Below, in pieces: positions 8,443-17,029 of a stretch of 64,000 nt of DNA. Below the pieces are notes generated by a model. That model did not search any database, was not told the origin of the DNA, and saw only the letters and a program-made list of their open reading frames with translations. This stretch comes from Mycobacterium sp. 852002-40037_SCH5390672 (GTDB lineage Bacteria; Actinomycetota; Actinomycetes; Mycobacteriales; Mycobacteriaceae). Numbering within the stretch: position 1 is the stretch's first letter; the number at the start of each line of letters is the position of its first letter. The stretch spans positions 1 through 64,000 of the forward strand of contig NZ_LZTA01000101.1 in the NCBI RefSeq assembly GCF_001665875.1. Reading direction: 5' to 3'. Made by a program: the position numbers and the translations under genes.

Positions 8443-9732
8443 ATGCATCGGCTCGGGGGAGTTTTCGCTGTACTGCTGGTAATGGCTTGCGGACTCATGG
8501 GAGCCGGGAATGCGCGGGCCGACGGCGGGGACGAACCGCAGTACGCGGACTTCTACACCCCACCGGAACCACTGCCGCCCGGACAGCCCGGCGATGTGAT
8601 CCGCACCGAGCCGTCGCGGCTGGTGCTGGAGCCGTCCGGGCAGCTGGGCGCGATCATGGCTACCGGCACCCGGATCATGTACCGCAGCACCGATACCCGG
8701 GGCAATCCGATCGCGGTCACCGGTACCTACTTCGAGCCCTATAACGACTGGCCAGGCGGCGGCCCGCGGCCTTTGATCAGCTACGCGCCGGGCACCCAAG
8801 GCCAGGGCAATCAGTGCGCCCCGTCGCGAATGTTCAACCAGGGCATCCACTATTCGGGTGGCTGGGACATCATGTTCAACTACGAGGAGCTGTTCGTCGC
8901 CACCATGGTCGCCCGTGGCTTCGCCATCGTGATGACCGATTACCAGGGCCTGGGCACGCCGTCGATGCACACCTATGTGGGTCGGGTGGCCGAGGGCCAG
9001 GCCGTGCTCGATGCCGCCCGCGCGGCTATGAGGCTGCCCGGCACGTCGTTGGATCCGCATGGGCCGGTGGCCTTTTGGGGCTACTCGCAAGGCGGTGGCG
9101 CGACGGCGTCGGCTGCCGAGCTCGCTTCGCAATATGCCCCCGACCTACACATCGTGGGAACCTACGCCGGCGCGCCGCCGGCCAACCTCAAGGAGCTGTT
9201 GCCGTACGCGGACGGCAGCGCACTCGTCGGCGTCGTCGGGTACGCGCTCAACAGCGTGATGGCCGCCTATCCGGAGTTCGCCGACGTCATTCGCTCCAAG
9301 ATGACGCCGCGTGGGCTGGCGATGCTGGAATCGGTGTCGCGACAATGCGTCGGACAGACCTTGCTGGACTTCATGTTTCGCCACATTCAGCCCTATTTCA
9401 CCGAGGACATCAATCAATTGGTGAACGAGGAACCATTCAACAGCCTGTTCGAGGCCCAACGGCTCGGGCGCTATAAACCCAACGCGCCGGTGATGATCGA
9501 CAGCAACCGCTACGACCCGCTGGTGCCATGGACCGCGGCCAACCAGCTCGGCCGCGACTGGTGCGCCCAGGACGCCGACGTGGAATTCCGTACCAACGAA
9601 GAGCCGCCCTTCCTCAACAAGCTCGTCATCAACCATGCGCTGCCGATGCTGGTCGATGGTGAACCGGCCATGCAATGGATTGCCGCGCGCTTCAACGGGG
9701 AGCCCACCACACCGAACTGCGGTCAGTTCTAA
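8443..9732 (+). CDS. Secretory lipase (LIP family, PF03583-like)
   Basis: A 429-residue secreted lipase. The ATG at 8443 gives a clean signal peptide, MHRLGGVFAVLLVMACGLMG, with ARA as probable cleavage site; an in-frame TTG at 8401 would sit inside the palindrome and add an unlikely extension. The catalytic elbow is GYSQG (Ser215), and VMIDSNRYDPLVPW and INHALPML supply candidate Asp and His. The family is known for secreted triacylglycerol/ester lipases in fungi and mycobacteria (Rv1592c is a similar-sized relative by memory). The downstream TetR gene overlaps its 3' end. Confidence 0.85.
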   Translation: MHRLGGVFAVLLVMACGLMGAGNARADGGDEPQYADFYTPPEPLPPGQPGDVIRTEPSRLVLEPSGQLGAIMATGTRIMYRSTDTRGNPIAVTGTYFEPYNDWPGGGPRPLISYAPGTQGQGNQCAPSRMFNQGIHYSGGWDIMFNYEELFVATMVARGFAIVMTDYQGLGTPSMHTYVGRVAEGQAVLDAARAAMRLPGTSLDPHGPVAFWGYSQGGGATASAAELASQYAPDLHIVGTYAGAPPANLKELLPYADGSALVGVVGYALNSVMAAYPEFADVIRSKMTPRGLAMLESVSRQCVGQTLLDFMFRHIQPYFTEDINQLVNEEPFNSLFEAQRLGRYKPNAPVMIDSNRYDPLVPWTAANQLGRDWCAQDADVEFRTNEEPPFLNKLVINHALPMLVDGEPAMQWIAARFNGEPTTPNCGQF

Positions 9733-10369
9733 ACTGAGGCGTATCGCTGCACGTAGAAAGCACAACGCGCCGGAGCGGCGCCGCCAGCTCGCCGACGCCG
9801 CGATCGAGCTGCTGGGCGGCAACGGGGTGCACGGCGTCAGTCACCCGAAAGTCGACGAGCACGCCGGAGTGCCGGCCGGCACCACGTCGTTCTACTTCAG
9901 GACCCGCAAGGCACTGGTGCAGGCCATGGCGACGCGGCTGGCCGAACTCGATGTCGCCGACTTCTCGATGATGGCCGAACTCGCCGAGGACCACGCCACA
10001 CAGTTCGCCGGCACCGCGGGTCTGGCCCGCATCGTCATGTACGTGAACAGCGAACCCTGGCTGACCCGCGCCAAGGCGCGCTACGAGCTCGCCTTGCTCG
10101 CCGGCCGGGACCCGGAACTGGCCGCGGCCCTCAGCGAATCCGCGGACCGGCTCTACGCCCTGGCGCGCAACGTCGTCACCCAGTGGCATGCCACCGACAG
10201 CGCGCCGGATCCGGCATTGGTCGACGACCAGGCGACCGCCACCCTGGCGTTCATCAACGGGATCATGCTGACCTTCGTCGCGGGCCAACCGGCCGTCGAG
10301 AATCCCGAGCACCTGGATCGCCTGATCCAGGGCGTCATCGCGGGCGTCGGTGAGGTTCGCGGAGGCTAG
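9656..10369 (+). CDS. TetR-like transcriptional regulator
   Basis: About 237 residues if begun at ATG 9656. The real domain begins near 9740 (RRKHNAPERRRQLADAAIELL), and no well-placed start with a ribosome binding site exists there; GTG 9659, TTG 9680 or even CTG 9734 are possible. The recognition region SHPKVDEHAGVPAGTTSFYFRTRKALVQA is a divergent TetR helix-turn-helix. It overlaps the end of the lipase gene, suggesting cotranscription and regulation of the lipase, perhaps through the 8379-8404 palindrome. It is convergent with the next TetR gene across a 47-bp gap. Confidence 0.75.
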   Translation: MVNRPCNGLPRASTGSPPHRTAVSSKLRRIAARRKHNAPERRRQLADAAIELLGGNGVHGVSHPKVDEHAGVPAGTTSFYFRTRKALVQAMATRLAELDVADFSMMAELAEDHATQFAGTAGLARIVMYVNSEPWLTRAKARYELALLAGRDPELAAALSESADRLYALARNVVTQWHATDSAPDPALVDDQATATLAFINGIMLTFVAGQPAVENPEHLDRLIQGVIAGVGEVRGG

Positions 10370-10416
10370 CGGAAGTTGCTCTGGCGCTGTTGGTTTCGCT
10401 CAGCAGCCGTGTGGTC

Positions 10417-11025
10417 TCACCGAACGTCGAACATCGCGTCGATGAGCCGGTGCAGCACCTGCCCGGTCTCCCGGCGGGTCCGTTTCGGGTCGTCGGCAGT
10501 GGCGATGACCATGGCCGCCTCGTCGAGGGCCCCGATCAGCACGTGCGCCAACGGCCGCACCGGTTGCTCGGCCAGCTGACCGGCCCGGATCGCCTCGGTG
10601 AGCATCTGCTCGGTCATGCCCAGGCTGTACCGCTGGGCGACATCGCGGAATTCGGCCCAGCCGAGCACACTCGGCGCATCCAACAGGATCAGCTGGCGCA
10701 CCTCGGGATCGCCGGAGACGTCGAGCCACGCGTCGACCGCGGCCCGCACCGCGTCGGCCGGTGTGGTGGCTCCGGACTCGGCCACCACAACGGCCATCCG
10801 CGCCATCACGTCCTGCTCGACAATCTCGACGACCTCGCGGAACAGCGCTGCCTTGTCGGCGAATTGGTGGTACATCGCGCCCCGGGTGACCCCGGCGGCG
10901 GTGGCGATCTCCGGCGTCCCCACTTCGGCGTAACCCCGTTGTCCCCACAACTTGCGGGCAGCGGCGATCAGCGCATCGCGGGTCGCCGCGGAGCGCTCTT
11001 CCTGGGTCCGTCTCTTGCTTTCCAT
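10417..11025 (-). CDS. TetR family transcriptional regulator
   Basis: A 202-residue TetR repressor. MESKRRTQEERSAATRDALI leads into a helix-turn-helix with GTPEIATAAGVTRGAMYHQFADKAALF. The frame stays open to 11124, but the ATG at 11025 fits the family start and leaves a proper divergent promoter region. The C-terminal half resembles the common actinobacterial TetR_C arrangement (WLDVSGDPEVRQLILLDAPSVL). It faces the alpha/beta-hydrolase gene at 11093 with a strong palindrome between them, so it probably represses itself and that hydrolase. Confidence 0.88.
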   Translation of the reverse strand: MESKRRTQEERSAATRDALIAAARKLWGQRGYAEVGTPEIATAAGVTRGAMYHQFADKAALFREVVEIVEQDVMARMAVVVAESGATTPADAVRAAVDAWLDVSGDPEVRQLILLDAPSVLGWAEFRDVAQRYSLGMTEQMLTEAIRAGQLAEQPVRPLAHVLIGALDEAAMVIATADDPKRTRRETGQVLHRLIDAMFDVR

Positions 11026-11040
11026 ACCACCTGTTGGTAA

Positions 11041-11067
11041 CTTACGAACAGACAGCCTGTTTGTAAG
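11041..11067. promoter_or_regulatory. TetR operator palindrome between divergent tetR and hydrolase
   Basis: Arms CTTACGAACAG (11041-11051) and CTGTTTGTAAG (11057-11067) are inverted repeats with one mismatch and a 5-bp spacer. It lies between the TetR start at 11025 and the hydrolase ATG at 11093, which has AGGAG at 11082-11086. Its position indicates repression of both genes. Confidence 0.7.
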
Positions 11068-11092
11068 TGTATCTCTGAAGTAGGAGTTTGCT

Positions 11093-11923
11093 ATGTCGAC
11101 GATCGACATTAGTGCCGGAACCATCCATTACGAAGCAGCCGGACCGGAGAACGGCAGACCCGTCGTCTTCGTGCACGGCTACATGATGGGCGGGCAATTG
11201 TGGCGCCAGGTCAGTGAACGCCTGGCGGCTCGCGGGTTGCGGTGCATCGCCCCGACCTGGCCGTTGGGCGCGCATCCGGAGCCACTGCGTCGCGGCGCCG
11301 ATCAGACCATCACCGGTGTCGCCGGCATGGTCGCCGAGGTGCTCGCCGCGCTCGACCTGCAGGACGTGGTGCTGGTCGGCAACGACACCGGTGGCGTCGT
11401 CACCCAGTTGGTGGCCGTGCACCATCGTGAGCGGCTGGGTGCGCTGGTGCTCACGAGTTGTGATGCGTTCGAACACTTCCCGCCGCCGATCCTCAAGCCC
11501 GTCATTCTGGCGGCGAAGTCCAAGACGACGTTCCGGATCGTGGCGCAGGCCATGCGGGTGGCGGCCGTGCGCAAGCGCGCGTTCGACGGCCTGGCGCATC
11601 GCAACATCGACGAGCTCACCGAGCTCTGGGTGCGCCCGGCGTTATCGCTCCCGGCGGTCGCCGAAGACCTGCGGCAGTTCACCCTTTCGATGCGCACCGA
11701 GGTGACGACGACGGTGGCGGCCCGGCTGTACGACTTCGACAAGCCGACGCTCATCGCGTGGTCGGCCGACGACGTGTTCTTTGAGCAGGAAGACGGGGCG
11801 CGGTTGGCCGCAACCATTCCCAATGCCCGCCTCGAAGTCATCGCGGGGGCCAGGACGTTTTCCATGGTCGATCAGCCCGACCGGCTCGCCGATCTGCTGT
11901 CGACGATCGCGGTGCGCGCCTGA
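11093..11923 (+). CDS. Alpha/beta-hydrolase fold protein (epoxide hydrolase/dehalogenase-like, atypical triad)
   Basis: A 276-residue alpha/beta-hydrolase. It has the oxyanion-type HGYMMGG near residue 29 and a nucleophile elbow VGNDTGG with Asp98 rather than Ser, as in epoxide hydrolases and haloalkane dehalogenases. Where the family normally has the catalytic His (GxxHF), this protein reads GARTFSMVDQP with Thr255, so the usual triad looks incomplete; I recall similar RTF-type actinobacterial members. AGGAG precedes the ATG by six bases. It is divergent from a TetR gene and under a likely shared operator. The substrate is unknown. Confidence 0.82.
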   Translation: MSTIDISAGTIHYEAAGPENGRPVVFVHGYMMGGQLWRQVSERLAARGLRCIAPTWPLGAHPEPLRRGADQTITGVAGMVAEVLAALDLQDVVLVGNDTGGVVTQLVAVHHRERLGALVLTSCDAFEHFPPPILKPVILAAKSKTTFRIVAQAMRVAAVRKRAFDGLAHRNIDELTELWVRPALSLPAVAEDLRQFTLSMRTEVTTTVAARLYDFDKPTLIAWSADDVFFEQEDGARLAATIPNARLEVIAGARTFSMVDQPDRLADLLSTIAVRA

Positions 11924-11983
11924 CCCGCCGGCCCACATGACGCCACCGCGGCGGAGCGCGCCGGTCGCGGTAGCGTCTTGGCC

Positions 11984-12754
11984 ATGTCAGATGCGACGCC
12001 TCCCCTGCTCGGCCGGCGAATCCTGGTCACCGGGGGCGCCACCGGTATCGGCGCGGCCGCCGTCGAGGTCCTCACGGCGGCGGGAGCCCAAGTGGCGGCG
12101 ACCTATCACCGGACGCCACCGCCGGACGGCCTCGCGGCCGAGTGGTTGCAGTGCGACGTGCGCGAGGCCGAGGCCGTCTCGGCGATGGTCCGCGACGCGG
12201 CGCAGCAGCTCGGTGGACTCGACGTCCTGGTGAACGCCGCGGGGCTGTGGCAGGCGGGGATTCCCGGTTACATCGGCGCCGACGACATCTCGTTCCTGCT
12301 GGACACCAACATCAAGGCAACCATTCTCACCAACCAGGCTGCCTACGCGGTGATGAAGGACCAAACGCCCAAGGGCGGTCGCATCATCAACTTCGGATCT
12401 TCCGAAGCCGTGATGGGCAGCGCGATCTCGGCCGTCTACGCCGCGACCAAGGGAGCCGTGCAGGCGTGGACGCGGTCGGCCGCCAAAGCCTGGGCGGCGC
12501 AAGGCATCACCGTTAACGCCCTCGCCCCCGCGGTGCAGACGGCGGGGGCCGACCGGCTCCGCGAATTCCTCGGTCCGGACGCCGCGGCACTGATCGACCA
12601 GCAGATGCAAATGATGATCCCGCTCGGCGGCACGCTGGGCGAGCCCGCCCGCGACGTCGGTCCGATGCTGGTGTTCCTGGCCGGCCCCGGCTCGGGCTTC
12701 ATCACCGGGCAACTGCTGGCGGTGGACGGTGGACTGATGATGGTCGGCGGATAG
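11984..12754 (+). CDS. Short-chain dehydrogenase/reductase (SDR)
   Basis: A 256-residue classical SDR with the nucleotide-binding TGGATGIG (residues 16-23), the structural NAAG (VNAAGLWQAG), a serine-containing FGSSEAV and the catalytic YAATK (Tyr152, Lys156). VNALAPAVQT and the terminal GQLLAVDGG are typical of the FabG-like branch. YHRTPPP after the second strand instead of an acidic residue suggests NADPH preference. It follows the hydrolase gene by 60 bp on the same strand and may share its transcript. The substrate cannot be deduced. Confidence 0.88.
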   Translation: MSDATPPLLGRRILVTGGATGIGAAAVEVLTAAGAQVAATYHRTPPPDGLAAEWLQCDVREAEAVSAMVRDAAQQLGGLDVLVNAAGLWQAGIPGYIGADDISFLLDTNIKATILTNQAAYAVMKDQTPKGGRIINFGSSEAVMGSAISAVYAATKGAVQAWTRSAAKAWAAQGITVNALAPAVQTAGADRLREFLGPDAAALIDQQMQMMIPLGGTLGEPARDVGPMLVFLAGPGSGFITGQLLAVDGGLMMVGG

Positions 12755-13136
12755 GCTGAACGTCCCGCGCGGCGACCTTTGTCACCAACAGCAGTCAGCG
12801 GCATCAGCTTTGATCGTTGCGTTTCGGCGGGGCCGACTTGCCGCCGTGGCGCCGCCGGCCGGAGATGCCCGCCGCCCGCGATTGTGCGACCTCGCGACGA
12901 TATTCGCGCGCTCGGTTCCTGAGCAGAATCAGCGACCTGTGCAACTCAAACAGCATGTGGCAATGATGGCCGCCGGATGCGAACGGAACGGCTATACACG
13001 CGGTCCTCGATAGGGAATCCTGGGCGAAATAAGCATGAAAACTTCCGCAACATGAGGTGGTGCACGGTCTGCAGCCAGCGGTATCAAGGGCCGCACACCA
13101 CGTGCCGCGATTTTGTGGCGCTGAGCGCCCGCTACT
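12755..13136. other. Intergenic stretch with no convincing gene
   Basis: About 380 bp between the SDR gene and the operator before fadD. A minus-strand frame at 12804-12956 could encode a basic 50-residue peptide beginning MLFELHRSLILLRNRAREYR, and a plus-strand frame at 12977-13171 carries a CxxC...C pattern. Neither has a clear ribosome binding site or a recognised family, so I call neither a gene. Confidence 0.4.
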
Positions 13137-13162
13137 ATAAGACGGACCGTCTCGTCTCGTAT
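13137..13162. promoter_or_regulatory. TetR-type operator upstream of fadD, shared with 27.8 kb site
   Basis: ATAAGACG-GACCGTCT-CGTCTCGT lies 30 bp before the fadD ATG. Its 19-base core AAGACGGACCGTCTCGTCT (13139-13157) is identical to 27800-27818 in the fadE/tetR divergent region. The nested AGACGG-A-CCGTCT is a perfect palindrome. The TetR encoded at 27916 is the likely binder. Confidence 0.7.
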
Positions 13163-13191
13163 CATGGGTAGAGTGAAGGTGAATCCGACCG

Positions 13192-14826
13192 ATGGCTGAC
13201 GACACGATTCAGGCGCTGCTGCGCAAGCGCTGGTCCGATCCGTCGATCGCGGTGAAATACCGTGACGTGCAATGGACTTGGCGTCAGTATCTGGCAGGTG
13301 CCGCGGCGCGGGCCGCCGCCCTGTTGGCCGTCGCCGACCCGCAACGGCCGATGCACATCGGCGCCCTGCTGGGAAACACCCCCGAGATGGTCAGCCAGAT
13401 GGCGGCGGCCGGGCTCGGCGGCTACGTCCTGTGCGGACTGAACACCACACGACGCGGTGAGGCGCTGGCCGCCGATGTCCGGCGCGCGGACTGCCAGTTC
13501 GTCGTCACCGATGCCGAACACCGTCCGCTGCTGGACGGCTTGGACCTCGGTGCGACGCAGATCCTCGATTCGTCGACACCGCAATGGCTCGAATTCGTCG
13601 ACGCCGCCGGTGAACTGAAGCCTCACCGGGCGGTCACCGCGATGGACCCTTTCATGATGATCTTCACCTCGGGGACGAGCGGAAATCCCAAGGCGGTACA
13701 GGTATCACACCTGATGGCCACGTTCGCCGGTCTCAATCTGGTCCAGCGCTTCACCCTTACCGACCAAGACACCTGTTACGTCTCGATGCCGCTCTTTCAC
13801 TCGAATGCGGTGGTCGCGGGATGGGCGCCCGCGGTGTGCTCCGGTGCGGCGATCGTGCCGGCGAAATTTTCGGCGAGCTGTTTCCTCGAGGACGTCCGGC
13901 GCTACGGCGCCACCTACATGAACTACGTCGGGAAGCCGCTCGCCTACATCCTGGCCACTGCCGAACGCGACGATGACGCCGACAATCCGCTGCGGGTGGC
14001 CTTCGGCAACGAGGCCAACGACAAGGACATCGACGAATTTGGCCGCCGCTTCGGCGTGCAGGTCGAGGATGGCTTCGGGTCCACCGAGAACGCCGTCATC
14101 GTGATCCGCGAACCCGGCACGCCGAAGGGCTCGATCGGCCGGGGCGCCGACGGGGTGGCGGTGTACCACAGCGACACCGTCACCGAATGTGCGGTGGCAC
14201 GGTTCGACGCCGACGGGGCTCTGCTCAACGCCGACGAAGCGGTCGGCGAGCTGGTCAATACGGCGGGTTCGGGTTTCTTCACCGGCTACTACAACGACCC
14301 GGACGCCAACGCCGAACGCATGCGCCATGGCATGTACTGGTCGGGTGACCTGGCGTACCGCGACGTCGACGGTTGGATTTACCTGGCCGGACGCACTGCG
14401 GACTGGATGCGGGTGGACGGCGAGAATCTAGCCGCCGCACCGATCGAGCGAATCCTGTTGCGCCACAGCGCTATCAGTCGTGTCGCGGTGTATGCCGTCG
14501 CGGATGGTCATGTGGGCGATCAGGTGATGGCCGCGATCGTCCTCAACGACGGCCACACTCTTGGGCCCGCCGAATTCGAAGCGTTCCTGGACGCGCAGCC
14601 CGACCTGTCCCCCAAGGCCCGCCCGCGCTACGTCCGCGTCGCCGCCGACCTGCCCAGTACCGCGACACACAAGGTACTCAAGCGCGAACTGATCGCCCAG
14701 GGAACGGCCGTCGGGCCGGGAGAAGTGCTGTGGGAGCGCGCATCACGGGGCACGGCCTACACGATCAGGCCGGGCTCCTCGGTACCCGGCGCCGGATCTG
14801 ACCCTTCGGCCGTCGCACCCGTTTGA
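13192..14826 (+). CDS. Acyl-CoA synthetase (FadD family, FadD1/FadD17-like)
   Basis: A 544-residue AMP-forming acyl-CoA ligase that activates a carboxylic acid with ATP and CoA. It has the P-loop-like FTSGTSGNPKAV (about 157-168), DGFGSTENAV for the adenylate site, YWSGDLAYRD and GRTADWMRVDGEN at the hinge. The late THKVLKRELI provides the catalytic Lys in place of the usual GKVLKxxLR. The ATG at 13192 follows GTGAAGG. The gene stands alone on the plus strand, convergent with the PadR gene by a 62-bp overlap, and has an operator shared with the distant fadE/tetR pair. The acid substrate is unknown; by memory the sequence is closest to mycobacterial FadD1. Confidence 0.9.
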   Translation: MADDTIQALLRKRWSDPSIAVKYRDVQWTWRQYLAGAAARAAALLAVADPQRPMHIGALLGNTPEMVSQMAAAGLGGYVLCGLNTTRRGEALAADVRRADCQFVVTDAEHRPLLDGLDLGATQILDSSTPQWLEFVDAAGELKPHRAVTAMDPFMMIFTSGTSGNPKAVQVSHLMATFAGLNLVQRFTLTDQDTCYVSMPLFHSNAVVAGWAPAVCSGAAIVPAKFSASCFLEDVRRYGATYMNYVGKPLAYILATAERDDDADNPLRVAFGNEANDKDIDEFGRRFGVQVEDGFGSTENAVIVIREPGTPKGSIGRGADGVAVYHSDTVTECAVARFDADGALLNADEAVGELVNTAGSGFFTGYYNDPDANAERMRHGMYWSGDLAYRDVDGWIYLAGRTADWMRVDGENLAAAPIERILLRHSAISRVAVYAVADGHVGDQVMAAIVLNDGHTLGPAEFEAFLDAQPDLSPKARPRYVRVAADLPSTATHKVLKRELIAQGTAVGPGEVLWERASRGTAYTIRPGSSVPGAGSDPSAVAPV

Positions 14827-15415
14827 CCGGGTCTCGGGTGGTGCCACCGGCGATCTCGTCGCGCAGCTGGGAGATGTTCGAGATCTCCGCATAGAGCCCG
14901 CGGATTGCGTAGTCCAAAACGGCGAAGGGGTACCGCTGCTCGGGGTCCTCGGTGATGCCGAGTTCGACCGACCGCTGCCGCGACCACAGCGCCTCGTCCA
15001 GCCGCGCCCGGGTCGTTTCGAGATGCCGGTCCAGGGCGTCGAGGACGTGTTCGGGATCCTGCCCGCGGGCCAGCCACGTCTTGAGGATGACCGGATGTTT
15101 GATGACCACCTGGTCCGGGCCCGGGAAGTGCTGGACCCAGCGGCGCAGTGCGTCGAGGCCGGCGTCGGTGGTCTCGTACAAGGTGATGGCACGCTTGCCG
15201 GACAGCGCGCCGGTCTCGTTGACCATGCCCCGCTGCAGCAGGCGGGTCAACTCGCGCCGCACGTGACTGACCGACGGAGACCAATAGAAGTGGCCGACCG
15301 AGAGTTCGGCGCGCATCTTGATCTCGCCGGCGGTGAGTTGTTCGTCGTTGGCCGCCAGCACCCCCAGGACCAGGTAGGCGGTGACCGGCAGGCCGTTGGT
15401 GGTTCGCGGGCTCAC
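14765..15415 (-). CDS. PadR family transcriptional regulator
   Basis: A 216-residue PadR regulator: winged helix at the N-terminus (VTAYLVLGVLAANDEQLTAGEI ending ELTRLLQRGMVNETG) and a C-terminal helical Vir_act_alpha_C-like region (ALDRHLETTRARLDEALWSRQR). The YETTDAGLDALRRW segment is the family hallmark after the wing. GTG start at 15415, overlapping the stop of the DUF35 gene, so it is the last gene of the minus-strand operon 21079-14765. It probably responds to a metabolite of that pathway. Confidence 0.85.
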   Translation of the reverse strand: MSPRTTNGLPVTAYLVLGVLAANDEQLTAGEIKMRAELSVGHFYWSPSVSHVRRELTRLLQRGMVNETGALSGKRAITLYETTDAGLDALRRWVQHFPGPDQVVIKHPVILKTWLARGQDPEHVLDALDRHLETTRARLDEALWSRQRSVELGITEDPEQRYPFAVLDYAIRGLYAEISNISQLRDEIAGGTTRDPVKRVRRPKGQIRRRVPRSPA

Positions 15416-15846
15416 GAACCGTCTGTTTCCGCGCCGGTGAAGTACGGCAGCGTCACGTCGGGCGCGGTGGCGTGGAACTGCACGCGCACCCGCATACCGA
15501 CGTCCAAATCCTCCGGCGGCACGCCGACGACATTCGTCAGCATCTGATAGCCCTCGTCCATGGTGATGATCGCCGGTGCATAGGGTGGTTCGAATTCCGC
15601 TGTCACGGGCCGGTATACAACCGTCCAGCTGTAGATCTCACCGCGGCCACCGCCCTGTTGCCACTCGATGTCCTCCGAAAGGCAGTGGCGGCACTGTTCG
15701 GTCGGGGGGAAATTCGCCGATCCGCAAGCCGCGCAACGCTGATAGCGCAGCTGATGGGACCGGCATCCCTCCCAGAACGGGCCGCTGACATGGCTGCTCG
15801 CGTGGGGGACAGGCCCGGCCTGGGGCCGCAATGGATGCGAGGTCAT
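15412..15846 (-). CDS. OB-fold/Zn-ribbon protein (DUF35), thiolase or aldolase partner
   Basis: A 144-residue DUF35 protein with a rubredoxin-like zinc ribbon of four cysteines (CAACGSANFPPTEQCRHC, about residues 36-53) and an OB fold (GEIYSWTVVYRP, YAPAIITMDEGYQML). I chose the ATG at 15846, which overlaps the thiolase stop as ATGA; the frame extends upstream to 15909 inside the thiolase gene. Such proteins form complexes with SCP2-type thiolases or Ltp aldolases, as ChsH2 does with Ltp2 in sterol side-chain degradation. The coupling here supports a two-subunit enzyme. Confidence 0.85.
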   Translation of the reverse strand: MTSHPLRPQAGPVPHASSHVSGPFWEGCRSHQLRYQRCAACGSANFPPTEQCRHCLSEDIEWQQGGGRGEIYSWTVVYRPVTAEFEPPYAPAIITMDEGYQMLTNVVGVPPEDLDVGMRVRVQFHATAPDVTLPYFTGAETDGS

Positions 15847-17003
15847 CGTGGTTCGTCCCCCAGAATCAGCACCGTCGTGAACAGGGCCCCCGCTCCCCCG
15901 TTGCTGCACAGCGCGACATGCGCATCGGGCACCTGAAGATCGCCGGCCTGTCCGCGTAACTGCTGCACCGCGCGGATGGCCCGCTGCATCATCTGCGGAT
16001 TGGCGCCCGCGTGGCTGAACGACATGGTCCCCCCGTCGGTGGTAATCGGATGGCTGCCGTCGATGGCGATGTGACCGTCGGCGACGAACGGACCGCCCTC
16101 ACCATCACCACAGAATCCGAAAGCCTCGAGCTGACGGACGATTTCGAAAGAGAAGGGGTCGTAGAGTTCGAGCACATCGACGTCGTCGCGGCGCAATCCG
16201 GCGTGGTTGAACGCACACTCGGCCGCCCGTCGGCCCACCACACCATTGACGTGATCTCCGCGTCGCCCGGCGAGATCGTACGCGGGCGGGTGCTGGTAGG
16301 ACGGGCCGTGAAAATCCGCGCCACTGCCCAGCACGTAGATGGGCCGGCCCGCAACGTCGACGGCATCGATGTTGGCCACGACGAGCGCACATCCTCCTTC
16401 GGAGGTGGTGGCGCAATCCAGGAGGTGGAACGGGTCCGCGATGGGCCGTGAGGCGGTGATGTCCTCCGGGCTGAACGGTCCACGGTCGTAGTAGACGGCT
16501 TCGGGATTGCGTGAGCCATTGTTGCGGATGGTCGCCGCCACCAACGAAAGTTGTTCGCGCGTCGTGCCGTAGACATGCATGTGGCGGCGCGCGACGAGCG
16601 CGAACTCGGCGGTGGTGAACATGCCCCAGGGGGCGACGAATTCGTTTTCGGGTCGGGTCCACGGCGCGGTGGACTCGTGGTCCCGGTATTCGCCGGCCTG
16701 GGCAGCCACCAACACCACCACCTCGGCCATGCCGTGTTCAATCGCGGTGACCGCCTCGGTGATCATGCCGACCCCGAAAGCCAGCCCCTGCCAGGCCGGG
16801 CCGATGCGCAGGTCGTAGATCAACGAGGTCGACTGTGGGCTCGCATTGATGCCGTCCACGTCGTCGAGGGTCAGGCCGGCATCGTCGAGCGCGCCGAGGA
16901 TCGCCTTGATCGCCAGGCCGCGCGAGGTTTCGCCGTCCAGCCGCCGCCCTTGCCGGGTGTTATGCACTCCGACGATCGCCGCGGTGCGTTTCACCACTGT
17001 CAC
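15843..17003 (-). CDS. Thiolase-superfamily lipid-transfer-type protein (SCPx/Ltp-like)
   Basis: A 386-residue thiolase-fold protein. It starts GTG with AAIVGVHNTRQGRR, has the central LARRHMHVYGTTREQL-like helix (residues ALVARRHMHVYG) and ends with CSNGGAGALFTTVLIL. The canonical nucleophile-Cys segment is not evident (VVLVAAQAGEYRDHE occurs there), so it may be an Ltp-type retro-aldolase rather than a true thiolase. Its stop overlaps the DUF35 start (ATGA), indicating a heteromeric enzyme. It is part of the minus-strand operon with the CaiB and amidohydrolase genes. Substrate unknown. Confidence 0.83.
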   Translation of the reverse strand: MTVVKRTAAIVGVHNTRQGRRLDGETSRGLAIKAILGALDDAGLTLDDVDGINASPQSTSLIYDLRIGPAWQGLAFGVGMITEAVTAIEHGMAEVVVLVAAQAGEYRDHESTAPWTRPENEFVAPWGMFTTAEFALVARRHMHVYGTTREQLSLVAATIRNNGSRNPEAVYYDRGPFSPEDITASRPIADPFHLLDCATTSEGGCALVVANIDAVDVAGRPIYVLGSGADFHGPSYQHPPAYDLAGRRGDHVNGVVGRRAAECAFNHAGLRRDDVDVLELYDPFSFEIVRQLEAFGFCGDGEGGPFVADGHIAIDGSHPITTDGGTMSFSHAGANPQMMQRAIRAVQQLRGQAGDLQVPDAHVALCSNGGAGALFTTVLILGDEPR

Positions 17004-17029
17004 CGATATTCCATTCCCGTTACAGCCCT

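Noticed and set aside
12804..13205. 133-residue minus-strand frame over the fadD operator
   Set aside because: No ribosome binding site or recognisable domain; it crosses the operator and the fadD start.
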